From NCBI GenBank assembly GCA_903813345.2, contig CAIIXF020000011.1, positions 1,884,571-1,948,570 on the forward strand: DNA of 64,000 bases, given 5' to 3'. The DNA is from Owenia fusiformis. Its lineage: Eukaryota; Annelida; Polychaeta; Sabellida; Oweniidae. The notes below the pieces were generated by a model. The model saw nothing but the letters and a program-made list of their open reading frames with translations, made no database searches and had not been told where the DNA came from. Positions 13,099-23,858 of the stretch are shown one piece after another. A program made the position numbers and the translations under genes. Every line of letters begins with the position of its first letter. Positions within the stretch are counted from its first letter, which is position 1.

Positions 13099-14058
13099 AA
13101 TATTATATCTCATGAATTTCAATTACAGGGACAACGTACATTCGAGTTGACAACGCACATTTCTGATTTTTTTCTATTACAATAAATACCTGAATATTTA
13201 TTAATCTCCACCGATCCTGAATTGTGTAGTTTAGAGAAGCATATTAATAAAAATATTCGACACTCTTAGACGACAGGGGAGGAAATGATTAAAGGGAATG
13301 TGTAAAAAAAAAACATTTTTCAACCGACCAATTATATGGGTAGATTAACCACGGATAAAATCGAGCACTGTTTGAAAATCTTTTAACGTTATTAGAAAGT
13401 TCAATGTCTTCCCAAACGAATACACACGAAATCAAACTTAAAATCCTTAATGTATTGCTCAGATTATTTTTAAACCTACATCAAATCTACATCATTGTCT
13501 TTGCTTCAAATCGGTTAATAGTGACAACGTACATCTAAAATGTAGAACGGTATATTTTGTCACTGTACGTTGTCGATGGTTAGGCGTGCATCCACGACTT
13601 GTTGATATTTATATGTATTGGTCAGATGAATAATGCAGTATACGTTATCAATATTTATCCAAAATATATTCTCAAAACTACATCAACACATGAAAATACA
13701 CCTAACAAGTAACATCTTGAATAACACCCCAGTCACATTTCCTACGGCCGCCGTGCGGTCTATCATTTCTGCGGTCAGTAACACGGTCGCCGTACGGTCT
13801 CCCTACTGAGGGAGTAGTTTTCTCAGGATACAAGAGCAGATGCAACCCCTGCGACAAATGACGTTGACCATACACTATGTCGTTTATGCTCAGTTTTATT
13901 TTACTTACATCATATATTGTAAGTACAATCTATAAAATATATATTGATATTATAGGATATAATATCAAGTAAAAAGTGTTGAGTGAAACCAAGACCCCGA
14001 GTAACTTAAGGGAATCTGGTCACATATAATGACAACTCTTAGTAAATGCTATTACGCC

Positions 14059-14187
14059 ATGCCTCCAAAGAAGCAACGCGTATTAGAGGGAGAGAAGAAC
14101 AAGGATGCCATTCCTGATGAATCGGGTGATGAAGAGGAAGATGATTTGCCTTCCATTCAGAAGATTGTATACAATAGAATTTTATGA
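14059..14187 (+). CDS. Small ORF with basic and acidic clusters, unknown
   Basis: A 42-codon frame starts MPPKKQRVLEGEKNK and continues with the acidic stretch DESGDEEEDDL before a TGA stop. A basic PKKQR nuclear-localisation-like start followed by an acidic run is typical of N-termini of nuclear proteins, including piggyBac- and hAT-type transposases. No downstream continuation was found in any frame. It sits between GC-rich words repeated at 13740 and 15150, so it could be the 5' remnant of a DNA transposon gene or a first exon. I do not recognise it. Confidence 0.22.
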   Translation: MPPKKQRVLEGEKNKDAIPDESGDEEEDDLPSIQKIVYNRIL

Positions 14188-14269
14188 GGACCATTCATAT
14201 ACCTGTTTGACATCCGCCATGAAAAATACCGCAATAACAGAAAGATGAGGGTCCAACTATACACGAAAA

Positions 14270-14650
14270 CTGTTAAGTTAGCCCTACCCGATGTTTGAAA
14301 ATCAAGGATTGTGAGTCTCATACTGCACCGTTTTTCTTCAAACTTATTCCATTCAAAGCAAAACAGAAATGCCTTCCTGTTGGTACATAACTCTGTTATA
14401 CAGGGCGCTTCTCACAGCTAAATCGAGGGACTCGACTACAATAAACCAATGCACCGGTAGAAAGGCAATTTTGTTCTGCTTTTTATCATAAATCCCTGGC
14501 AGTGCAAGTCTTCAACATAATCCGAGACACTACATGGGCATTCAGCTTTTAATGGGACAAATTTGATGTAAAACAGTGCAGTATTAGACTCACAATACTT
14601 GATTCTCAAACATGGGATAGGTCTAAAATTCAAATTAACGGTCGTAGTTG
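14270..14650. repeat. Imperfect inverted repeat (foldback)
   Basis: About 90 bp near 14270-14360 (with GAGTCTCATACTGCACCG) reappears inverted at 14545-14640 (with CAGTGCAGTATTAGACTC). The spacing of about 190 bp suggests an old foldback element. No target duplication recognised. Confidence 0.6.
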
Positions 14651-15052
14651 GCACCGCGTGAAACTGAAGGAGGCAAAATTGGGAGAGAAGGCAACATATA
14701 TTATAAAATGTACTGGTCAGTAGAAAGCCGAATGTGTACAGTAAAGTAGATCATAATAAAAAATGAAATTGTTCAAAATTGCAATGTTCACTTGCCTCAG
14801 ACACTGCCATAATGAATATGAGATCATATATGATATCATATATGTGATTTGTGGATATGTGGATAAGCCATTAACATGACATTTAACTCAGATCTTTTAA
14901 CTCTGCCTATTGCAAGCTCAAGAACTGAGCTGGAAATCGAGTCAATCGTCTTGCGAACTTGTTCACAGCTGCTGTGAGCAGAAGACATGACCTAAGACCT
15001 GTTTCCAAAGGTACATTACCCATCAAAACCCTACGGCAGACGCAAGTCGACC

Positions 15053-15132
15053 TACCCTTTGCATTCGTTTGACTTCACTTCTTAAAAGAGAGCTTCGTCT
15101 TCGTAGTTTAACTAGACTCTGCACGCAGGGTA
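15053..15132 (+). mobile_element. 80-bp MITE with perfect 9-bp target duplication
   Basis: Opens TACCCTTTGCATTCG, contains AAAAGAGAGCTTCGTCTTC and closes CTGCACGCAGGGTA. AAGTCGACC is present on both sides (15044-15052 and 15133-15141). Same family as the 51-bp element at 10926. It interrupts a GC-rich segment with CGGCCGCCGT words and lies about 350 bp past the end of eEF1A copy 1. Confidence 0.82.
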
Positions 15133-15477
15133 AAGTCGACCGTAAGTCCGACGTGCGGCCGCCGTAGAAACTTTCTGCGGTCTGGCTACGACTTGTTGAT
15201 TTCTACGGTCATGTTGCAGTATTTGCAATATAGAATATGTTACATAGCCAGACTTGCTAATATATGGATTATTGTTGGTCTCTGATACGACATTTTACAA
15301 GACGCTTCCTTTAACATCAAGAGATAAATTGTCCATTTAATAGCTATTTCCGAACGTAGCAATTCCAAGTGTTAATTTGTAAAACTTATGTTAGTGTTAA
15401 TGGTTGAAATATACGTTATCCTTTTGAACTAAAACACAATCATGTGCAGGATCTTGAGATTGAGGCAAAGTCAACAA

Positions 15478-15837
15478 TTAACTATTGCCCGAAGCCTTCT
15501 TTGTGGATTTTGTGACTCTTCATTTTCCCGGATCAGCCTTCGTAACACTCCTGATGACCCCAACGCCCACGATTTGTTTCATGTCACGCACGGCGAAACG
15601 ACCAAGAGACGCATAATTAGTGAAAGCCTCGACGACCATTGGCTTGCTTGGAGTCATAAGTATGACGGCCGCATCCCCGCTTTTTATCGTTTTTGGGTTT
15701 TCTTCAAGCACCTTCCCTGTTTGGCGATCCATTTTTAGTTGAATCTCGGTGAATTCACAAGCGATGTGTGCTGTGTGGCAATCAAGCACTGGTTGGTATC
15801 CATTGTGTATTTCTCCTGGATGGTTCAATATAATCAT
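15478..15837 (-). pseudogene. eEF1A: eEF1A copy 1 last exon (domain 3)
   Basis: Acceptor TTCTTGTAG precedes ATGATTATATTG, where copy 2 has GTG, so the usual Val before IILNHPGE is Met. The frame aligns without indels to copy 2 through [14 protein letters not shown] replaces a Gly codon after ADPGK, and the alignable tail (VTKSTKKASGNS) continues behind it to a TAA at 15480-15478. Loss of about 13 C-terminal residues alone might be tolerated. Confidence 0.85.
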
Positions 15838-15936
15838 CTACAAGAACAGATATCGAAGAATTTAGGGGCCTCGGTATTTGGACTGTGCAACCAAAGATGG
15901 CCAATATGCTTGTGTGTAACTTGATTCATTAAAATA

Positions 15937-16201
15937 CGAGGGGCATTTGAAAAGTTTGTTCTTTTATTTTTACAGATTTATTTATGAAACTTTCAGCATG
16001 TTGTTTTGACGTCTTGACTATACTTTATTATAAAATATAATTCTTTATTAGCGAGAGTTGGTTCCGTGACACATTTATAATTTTCACAGCTTGATGATAA
16101 ATATTCAAACTATACATCCTGCAAATTTTGTTTTGTTCTGATCATTCCTGGTATATTTAGAGCAAAAAGAAACAAACTTTTCAAATGCGCCTCGCGCCTC
16201 G
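15937..16201. mobile_element. Mariner-like MITE, about 265 bp
   Basis: Starts after TA with CGAGGGGCATTTGAAAAG and ends with the inverted CTTTTCAAATGCGCCTCG, followed by a second CGCCTCG. The CGAGGGG terminus is the mariner type, and the ends resemble those of the two larger mariners here. No coding capacity. It occupies much of the intron before the last exon of eEF1A copy 1. Confidence 0.75.
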
Positions 16202-16255
16202 TGATAAATGATAATCATAAATCAATATTGACGTCATCAATTTGCGTGTACTTAC

Positions 16256-16611
16256 CTGCGCAATGAAAGATTTTGCTTTCCTCGGGGGATCATTTTCTAG
16301 GTCCCCTACAACATATCCTCTCTTGATATCTTTGACAGACACATTCTTAACGTTGAATCCGACATTATCGCCAGGGATCGCCTCGACAAGCCTTTCATGG
16401 TGCATCTCGACGGATCTAACCTCAGTGGTAATATTCGTGGGAGCAATGGTCACGGCCATTCCTGGCTTCAGGATTCCAGTCTGAACACGCCCCACTGGTA
16501 CCGTTCCAATGCCGCCTACCTTATAAACATTCTGGATAGGGAGGCGAAGTGGTCTTTCTACTTCACGTTTTGCGGGTCTTATATTGTCAATAGCTTCGAG
16601 TAGAGTCGTTC
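16256..16611 (-). pseudogene. eEF1A: eEF1A copy 1 exon (domain 2)
   Basis: 356 bp, exactly the length of the copy 2 counterpart, entered in phase 1 and left in phase 0 at CAG/GTAAGT. Shows [47 protein letters not shown] and NDPP. The exon is fully open, but family-constant positions have shifted (VQTG for VETG, AIPGD for ALPGD, GYVVGD for GNVAGD). Confidence 0.88.
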
Positions 16612-17015
16612 CTATAAACATAAGTAATGCATATAGGTTGGATTAAGACATGGTGGGCAATTGTTGTCAACATATCTCCTGATACAAATACTTCTCTTTA
16701 AGAAGATAAACACACATATCACCCCTCTGTCTTTCTGTCTATCTATTCCTTAAGTTTCAGGTACCAGTATTATGATCCACAAAGGCAAATTGTACCGTTA
16801 ATTCATGTTACCTTAGGGTCAATGGGCGAAGAGCCCGGCGAATGGAACACAATATGTTTTACTTCGAGGTATGGATACTACTGACCCATGTGTGGTTCAA
16901 CGTCCAAGCTACATTTTGATAGTGAATTCAAAGGTTTGAGAGTAAAAAGCAAATGTCTTCATCAATACATATTTTAACCAGGCAAATTCGACCTTGTCAA
17001 GAAATTTAAACATAC

Positions 17016-17355
17016 CAGCTCCTCTAGGAAACCACGTCCATCCCTTAAACCACGGCATGTTAGGGCTCGCTTCTATCATGTTATCTCCGTGTCATCCTGA
17101 TATTGGGAGAAATGCTACTGACTTTGGATTGTAGCCGACCTCTTCGAGACAGGAGCTAACTTCTTTTTGGATTTTGTTGAATCGTGCCTCGGAATAGGGA
17201 GGTTCTGTTTTATCCATCTTGTTAGCGCAGACAATCAGCTGTTTTACACCAAGGGTATAGCAAAGCAGAGCGTGTTCTCGTGTCTGCCCATTTTCGGAAA
17301 TGCCAGCCTCAAACTCGTCAGGGCTGGAAGACACTGTTAGTATGGCGCAGTCGGC
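17016..17355 (-). pseudogene. eEF1A: eEF1A copy 1 exon (late G domain) with in-frame TGA
   Basis: Begins [18 protein letters not shown] and carries [19 protein letters not shown] and the base-recognition motif NKMD. TGA at 17094-17092 replaces the Trp of PISGW; the homologous frame ([18 protein letters not shown]) continues behind it to a GTATGT donor in phase 1. It is 24 bp (8 codons) shorter than the copy 2 exon, in the variable linker before the splice site. TGG to TGA is a single transition. Confidence 0.9.
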
Positions 17356-17756
17356 CTGAAAAGAAACAAAATACAAGCGTTATACACAATGAAAACAGTC
17401 TAATCTCATCGCCATAGGAACCAGTCAAATGTGTTCGGACTAGTGGATGCTCACATTTTAAGTTTTGAATAAATTGTAATAACTGGGCCTCGGAGCATTG
17501 CTAGGTGTTATTTATGCTCAGAGGTCGGTTATTAACAATTTTTATAGGGATTGGTGTCTAGTTAAAGTCAAAATAGCTGAAAGAACAAAAGTGTGAATGT
17601 AAACAACAACAAATATTACAGCATAATCGAGATTTCGATTCTCTATGAGATCTTAATCAACTCAAAAATCCATATGCTATTATTTTAGTCACATTACTTT
17701 AGTTTGCTATCATTTTAAAGAATTTTTTTAAATGGCCACGTTCACTGAGCGGGGTC

Positions 17757-17819
17757 CGCGTATTATACCGAAACCCATTATACCGACGCGCATTATCCGA
17801 CGCGCATTGTACCGAAAGA
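17757..17819 (+). repeat. TATACCGA-rich repeat block, left member of an inverted pair
   Basis: Contains alternating words TATTATACCGAAACCC, ATTATACCGACGCGCATT and CGCGCATTGTACCGAAAG. The same 60-bp block occurs inverted at 21640-21700, so the pair brackets about 3.9 kb inside the long intron of eEF1A copy 1. Confidence 0.8.
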
Positions 17820-18423
17820 CAACTAGTTACTTTGACGGAACGTCAATGTAACAAAATGAATGAACTTCCTGGTTACGAATTTTTTGCTTTCTCGATTTAA
17901 ACCTACTAATAAGTCAAGTTACAGATTATAATTTGGCCCAAAGCTAGAAAATATAATAGCCTAGTTTTAATAAATTTCTTCGATTTGGAATTTGTTTTGT
18001 AAATGAAGCTGTAATTCATATACCAAACCCCTCGCTTTTATTACATTGACGAAAGCCTGTTATATTACCAATGTACATGTACTAGTATGTTACTTTGTCA
18101 ATGGGGATTTAGCCCGCCCATTTTAAAAAACTTGAAAATCTCTAAAATTTGAATAAAGGTGCAAAAACTAAGTTCTTTTCATAAAAAATTACACACAGAA
18201 TTAAAATAGAAGAAAATGTTAGTCTTTAGTGGTTAAATATGCAGATCTCCTAAAACCTCATTAAAACGAGACCTTAACGAGATTTCAAAGCTATATGGAA
18301 AAGCCACTATTAGATTGATGCCTTCACTAGGCTATTCTCTGTACTTGTATCCGTGCCTCATTTTGAGTAGCGAGTTTCTTTTCGGAAACATGATTATGTT
18401 TTCCCTGGATTATGAATTGGAGA

Positions 18424-18875
18424 TATCTGACAAAATATGGATAGCCTAAAATATAAATTTTGTGTTTTTGAACATGCCGAAATATTTTGAACACTTTGGA
18501 ACTGAAGTACAGTTCCTTAATAGCTCGTTCAGTTTTCTTGTTTTTGTTCTACACAACACTTGTGTTTAATAGCCACGCATTATTATTAATAAGCGTAATC
18601 AGATTATTTCAAGCGTCGAAATAGCTTATTTTGCTCGACGTATCTATACAAACTTATTCACTTACTGTTATATTGAGCGATCTAGATGCGTCAATTATAA
18701 TTGTTTTCACTCATCGGCTTTGGTGGCCCGCGATACCTTTTATTTCATTCATTTGAGACGCAATTGATATATTGGCAACAAATCAAATGTTCTAAATGAT
18801 TCTTCTTCATTTTGGAATGTTTCTCCTACCCGATATTCAAAGATGTGTCTTAAATATTACACTTTATATTGATCA
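18424..18875 (+). repeat. 452-bp direct duplication, copy A
   Basis: Begins TATCTGACAAAATATGG and ends TATATTGATCA. Repeated with one observed mismatch at 18885-19336, after a 9-bp spacer. No open frame or terminal inverted repeat was recognised. Confidence 0.95.
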
Positions 18876-18884
18876 TATATGTCA

Positions 18885-19336
18885 TATCTGACAAAATATG
18901 GATAGCCTAAAATATAAATTTTGTGTTTTTGAACATGCCGAAATATTTTGAACACTTTGGAACTGAAGTACAGTTCCTTAATAGCTCGTTCAGTTTTCTT
19001 GTTTTTGTTCTACACAACACTTGTGTTTAATAGCCACGCATTATTATTAATAAGCGTAATCAGATTATTTCAAGCGTCGAAATAGCTTATTTTGCTCGAC
19101 GTATCTATACAAACTTATTCACTTACTGTTATATTGAGCGATCTAGATGCGTCAATTATAATTGTTTTCACTCATCGGCTTTGGTGGCCCGCGATACCTT
19201 TTATTTCATTCATTTGAGACGCAATTGATATATTGGCAACAAATCAAATGCTCTAAATGATTCTTCTTCATTTTGGAATGTTTCTCCTACCCGATATTCA
19301 AAGATGTGTCTTAAATATTACACTTTATATTGATCA
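18885..19336 (+). repeat. 452-bp direct duplication, copy B
   Basis: Same 452 bp as copy A with one substitution (T to C near 19249). Near-identity in intron sequence means a very recent tandem duplication or an assembly join between haplotypes. Confidence 0.95.
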
Positions 19337-19529
19337 CGATTTTTGTACTTTCTGTCTTAACGACTCCCGTTCACATTTGCAGGAGTTGTTGATTGCATTG
19401 CCTTGATCGTTGGTCGAACTTCGATTTCAACTAAATCAGATTAATCAATTAAGAAATGTAATATCATGTTTATCCAAGCAAATAATTGTAACAACTACAT
19501 TATTTTTTAGCAGTTTTGACACCTAAGCA

Positions 19530-19880
19530 GGGTAGCCTAGTGGCGTAGACTGAGGTTACTTTGCGGTTGAACGTCGTGGGACACGGAGGTCCCGCGTTCG
19601 AGCCCCAGGTACGGAGTTGTTGATCATTGTCACTACGGACACCCGGTCCGAAGGTCCAACCGTTTACCGGCCCTTGGCATGGGTTGGTTCTCTGGCCGCT
19701 CTTGCCGGAGACAGATTGTGAGACTGTGGTTGGTTCCTCCACTAACGTGCTTTAGTAAACTCCGGGAGTCATACAGTATGGTAGCGGGCCCCCACCAAGG
19801 GCAGTAGTGGAACGACGCGAATCGGTCCCAGTATGGTTGCCTTGCAACTGAAGAGACTCGAGGAAATCATGCCATTCGCA
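19530..19880 (+). mobile_element. tRNA-derived SINE with A and B boxes
   Basis: An RNA polymerase III A box, TAGCCTAGTGG (19533-19543), is followed 63 bp later by a B box, GTTCGAGCC (19596-19604): the spacing and order of a tRNA promoter. The head (GGTAGCCTAGTGGCGTAGAC) looks tRNA-like, but the cloverleaf is not complete. The GC-rich body (CACCCGGTCCGAAGGTCC and beyond) continues to about 19880 and contrasts with the AT-rich intron around it. No clear poly-A or simple-repeat tail or target duplication was found, so the 3' end is approximate. The minus-strand frame at 19500-19742 is a shadow. Confidence 0.75.
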
Positions 19881-19889
19881 GTGACCCAG

Positions 19890-22340
19890 AAAAGACTTTT
19901 GCTTCTTAATTTGACGTTTTAATTCATTTATTTCCCCACTCTATCATTCTGTGTGGTCACCATAAGATAAGGAAGTACGGTTAATTGGACCATGGGCTTT
20001 CAACAGAGTCAAGAAGTTGGCATGGGTACTTTGAGAAATGAGGTATCAACAAAAGGAAACACCGGAAATAATCCAGAAATGTCCACACCATTGTTTTCGT
20101 TAGTTATGGCAAGGCCCTGGAGGAAAAACAGCATTCGTGGGTAGCTTAATTTTTGTACCAATTAGAGCCATGACTTAAACTCAACCAAGAACGGTGGAGC
20201 AAAGTCACTATGGGTCCCAATTGAGAATCAATTCAAATCAAAATCAAATTGAGAATCAGATGACCTGCTAAGTCTAGTATTGATTTGCCCCTAAATAGAT
20301 ATTAAAGGGGCGCTGAATATTGGACTTAGTTAATGAGCACCATTTTAAACTGCCAATTAAAACATGTATGCAATGTTTCAAAATAATGAAACTGAAATAT
20401 TGGGCAAAATAATTGATATTTCGTTTGTGGAATGAAAACTGATGATAGAGATAATATCAATAGCCAAAAAATATATAAGCAATTTAAACATGGAAATGAT
20501 GCCAATTTAGAAGTATTATATGAAAAGAAATGTTTGTGAAATGGTTAGAAAATGAAATAACTTCAGAATTAATGGGATCATTGAGGCACACATTGATAAA
20601 TTCACACCTGGATTTGGAAAGATTTAAAGTAAAACAAATGAATGCGTTTCTTACTATCTCCATGACAACATATCTTGCTCTCTCTCCATGACAACAATTT
20701 TTGGCCCCATTAGCACAAGATCGAAAATACAGTAATTATCAAGTTCAATAAGAAATGTGAAACTTTATATTTAATAGCACATTATTATTTATTTCTTCCA
20801 ATGAAACAATACAGTATAAATAAATGTTTACTTCATTGAATACAGAGTTTACCACGGTTAAATATTTTATGAAGTACAGGGTTTACCATAATCAAACATA
20901 GATAACAGAATTATGACGTTATCCTCTGTAAAATACAGAAATTGATGGTTAACTGGAATTCAGTTTGTTGAGACGACCCCTCAATCCGAAACGCCTAGCA
21001 TCAGTTAAAAAATTTCTGGTCGCAACTGAGATGTAAAGATGTTCAAAGATTTTAACTTAAGCTTTATCTGAAAATATGTTTTTGTGCAATAAACTTTTAA
21101 TTGAATATGAATATATAAACAACAGATTGACATCCAGTCTCATATTAAAGAGTTTAAAGTCAAAATATTGTGGAAGTAAATAAAAATGAATTTTTAATTT
21201 TCAAGACTTGTCTGTTCAATGAAAAAATCATGTATAATTTGATGATAAAGTAATATATAAACTATCTATTTTATATGCTGGTACAGTAGAATTTCTCTTG
21301 GCTTTTCAACATAGCACCATATTTGACTTTTCAGTCTCCACTTTTATTATTCTATGCCTATATAATGCACTGTCACACATGTACATAATCGTGTGTCTAC
21401 ATGACGTTTTGAAAGAGTATAGACCTAGATTCAAAGCACCGTTCTTGCGAGTTTCAAATGAAAATATTGAAAATGCATGTATTGAGGACTGCATCTTTGT
21501 ATGTCTACACTGACAAAAACTTGAAATTCCCGCTGTAAAGATATAGTCCCACTCGGACGTGCACGTCATAGAACTGATGGGTTAAGGCAATGTGCCGTCC
21601 CACTGGCACGGATTTCCGTACAACGCGCATCGGTAGGCCTTTCGGCACAATGCGCGTCGGTATAATGGGTTTCGGTATAATACGCGTCGGTATAATGAGG
21701 TGATAAGCTGGCATCCTCTCAACGGATAGCTCGTATCTTCTAAGTCCTATGAATCCTGCAAACGGATAGCTTATATCTTCTGCGTCTTCTTTAGTTCCAG
21801 GGTATGATCAAGTCTTCCAGGATTGCTTAATTCATTCGAATTCTTCAGTGTGAATCCGCTAATCCAAATTCTTCAGTGTGAATTCACTAAGTTTCTCTGT
21901 GTTGTAAATTATCTAAGGTCCTCGGTTCAATGGCTTCGAATAGGCTATGTTTTCTCGTTCGATAATGGGTCTGTAATTCCTCTAAGTTCCTCGAATAATT
22001 TGCTTCAAATCTTCTATGCTTCCCATTCAAAAATAAGCAAGTAAATCTAAGTTCAAGTTTCTCAGACAGCTTAAAATAAGCTAGTAAATCAACTAAGTTC
22101 TTCAAATAATAGCTTCAATGGTCAAAATTTTCCAATATGAGACAATCATAGGCAAGGGAAAAGTAATAGTAAGATATAGGCTATATAGAAGACACAGGTC
22201 CACAAGTCTGACTTAGACCACTTTTTAAGATGGAGATTTCAACAATATTTATGTATTATTTTCAAAAGGCTAGAAAACTGATAGCTGGTAGTCCTTACCT
22301 AAGATTGAAACTCAGTCAGATGATATAGAGTGATTTCTGA
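19890..22340. other. Middle of the long intron of eEF1A copy 1
   Basis: AT-rich DNA with no exon seen. 21715-22110 holds degenerate near-repeats of CGGATAGCT and of phrases like TCTTCAGTGTGAAT. Nothing else stands out except the repeat block at 21615. Confidence 0.5.
21615..21700 (-). repeat. TATACCGA-rich repeat block, right member of an inverted pair
   Basis: Reads as the reverse complement of 17757-17819 (CGGTATAATGGGTTTCGG and similar words) with an extra unit towards the interior. Period is about 15-21 bp. Could be subterminal repeats of a larger non-autonomous DNA element, or an inverted copy of a minisatellite. Confidence 0.75.
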
Positions 22341-22343
22341 AAA

Positions 22344-22492
22344 TCTGCAATTGCTTGGCAGAAAAAAATGTACATTTGTAACAAGTGATCTGATTGGTCA
22401 CTGCTGACCTCCTTGACCTCCACTAGTGACAATCTCTGTATTAACCAACCAACTCACTTGTTACAAGTTTCATCTTGCCAGGCGATTGCAGA
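22344..22492. mobile_element. 149-bp foldback MITE
   Basis: TCTGCAATTGCTTGGCAG with TTTGTAACAAGTGA on the left reappears inverted on the right as TCACTTGTTACAAG with CCAGGCGATTGCAGA. The arms are about 45 bp with small indels. Confidence 0.75.
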
Positions 22493-22565
22493 TATCCATA
22501 GTTGTTGTTTTAAATGCAGTATTGTATGCAGTTTTAAGATAAAGATTTGAAAAAACAATGATATA

Positions 22566-23858
22566 CGAGGGAAGATCCAAAAGTTTCCGGCCTAACATAG
22601 TTCCCGATGTCTGAGAGCAACCATTCTTCACAGTTCAAATGTTGCTTATGTATGAACACAATTTATGCATATGATTAACCTCTAGGGGTCACAGCCTCAT
22701 TTTGAAAATATTCATAATGAGGTCAGGTCACAGTGGCTGCACAATGGAGAAAACTGAATATCGAGCTGTGATAAAGTTTCTATATCAAGAAGAAAATGGA
22801 GGGCAGGAAATCTACGATAGACTTAAGGATGTGTATGGGGAAGGTGCTCCCTCCTATTCTACTGTAAAATTTTGGGTGGCTGAATTTAAACGTTGACGGG
22901 AATCAATTGATGATGCACCACGTTCTGGAAGACCTAAAGATGTCACTTCAGATAGAAATGTTGATCTTGTACATCGAACAATACAGGAAGATGGCGGAAA
23001 TCTATACGTGAACTTGTAGAAGAAACTGGATTATCATATGGTACCGTTTGTAGAATAATTCATGAAGATTTACACATGCAAAAGTTAAGCTCAAGATGGG
23101 TGCCCCGTATGCTCACAGAGGACATGAAAACAAAACAAGTTGCTGTTGCAAGAGAGCTTTTGGACATGTATAACACTGATCCACAAGGTTTTATGGAGAG
23201 AATAGTCACTTGTGATGAAACATGGGTGCGTCATTTTGAGCCTTCAACCAAACATGAGTCAATGCAATGGAAACATATGGGGTCCCCACCCCCAAAGAAG
23301 TTTCGCACCACCCCATCCAACAAAAAGATGATGGCCACCATTTTCTGGGACTGTGAAGGTCCTATCTTAGTAGACTACCTTCCAAGAGATACTACAATGA
23401 ATGGAGAATATTATGCTGCTTTGTTGCGTACTTTAAAAGCTAAACTTGATGAAACCAGGCCACACAAAGTCCGTCTTGGAGTTTTGCATCAACAGGACAA
23501 TGCACCTGTTCACACAAGCCAAGTTGCTCGTGATGCAGCGGAAGAATGCCATCTGGAATTATTACCGCAAGCACCCTATTCTCCAGATCAAGCACCCAGT
23601 GACTATTACCTATTTGGGAAACTCAAAAAATCTCTACGAGGGCAACGCTTTGATGATGATAATGAGGTCAAGATAGCTGTTAACCAGTGGTTGGAGGGTC
23701 ATGCTCCTGATTTCTTCAGAACTGGACTTGAGATGCTGCCAAGAAGATGGGCCAAGTGCATCGGAGTACAGAGAGACTACATTGAAAAATGACACTATCA
23801 TTTTGAAAATCCATCAACTAGAACTATGTTAGGCCGGAAACTTTTGGATCTTCCCTCG
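22566..23858 (+). mobile_element. Mariner transposon, nearly whole, 1.29 kb
   Basis: TA target duplications (22564-22565, 23859-23860) flank terminal inverted repeats of about 40 bp beginning CGAGGGAAGATCCAAAAG. The length is standard for mariner. It encloses one transposase gene on the plus strand with canonical catalytic spacing, and it lies in the long intron of eEF1A copy 1. The ends match almost perfectly, so insertion looks recent. Confidence 0.95.
22744..23792 (+). pseudogene. Mariner transposase, DD34D, one stop and one frameshift
   Basis: The frame starts MEKTEYRAVIKFLYQEENG with a helix-turn-helix (STVKFWVAEFKR). It meets TGA at 22894-22896, continues in frame through DDAPRSGRPKDVTSD, then shifts by one base near 22990-22996 at GATGGCGGAAATC. 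The rest is open: ETGLSYGTVCRIIHED, the first catalytic Asp in VTCDETWVRHFEP, the second in HQQDNAPVHTS, the third in YSPDQAPSDYYLF. Between the last two catalytic Asp there are 34 residues, the mariner spacing. It ends RRWAKCIGVQRDYIEK. With two lesions it should be inactive, but it is a young copy. Confidence 0.93.

Larger units (their letters stand above)
9669..15052. other. Intergenic region between eEF1A copy 1 and the quaking-like gene
   Basis: Mostly AT-rich non-coding DNA with scattered short elements listed separately (10769, 10926, 12397, 13050, 14270). At 10160-10450 a stretch with CCCGGGGAAACATACCCCC and GGGCGTAGCGG words looks like decayed interspersed repeat. A segment at 12095-12145 (GAGATTTCAAAGCTATATGG) recurs at 18258-18301, so both are dispersed repeat fragments. 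GC-rich words with CGGCCGCCGT recur at 13740-13800 and 15150-15200. Confidence 0.5.

Noticed and set aside
15442-15924. Plus-strand frames over the last exon of eEF1A copy 1, and similar ones at 16242-16603 and 36479-37201
   Set aside because: Antisense shadows of conserved eEF1A codons.
17092-17094. UGA as selenocysteine in eEF1A copy 1
   Set aside because: No eEF1A selenoprotein is known, the position is Trp in the family, and I saw no clear SECIS-like structure past the gene.
19530-19610. Functional tRNA gene
   Set aside because: The A and B boxes are present, but the stems do not close into a cloverleaf and a long SINE body follows.
22702-22743. Upstream extension of the mariner transposase
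   Set aside because: Mariner proteins start near MEKTEY-type sequence; the extra 14 codons are leader.
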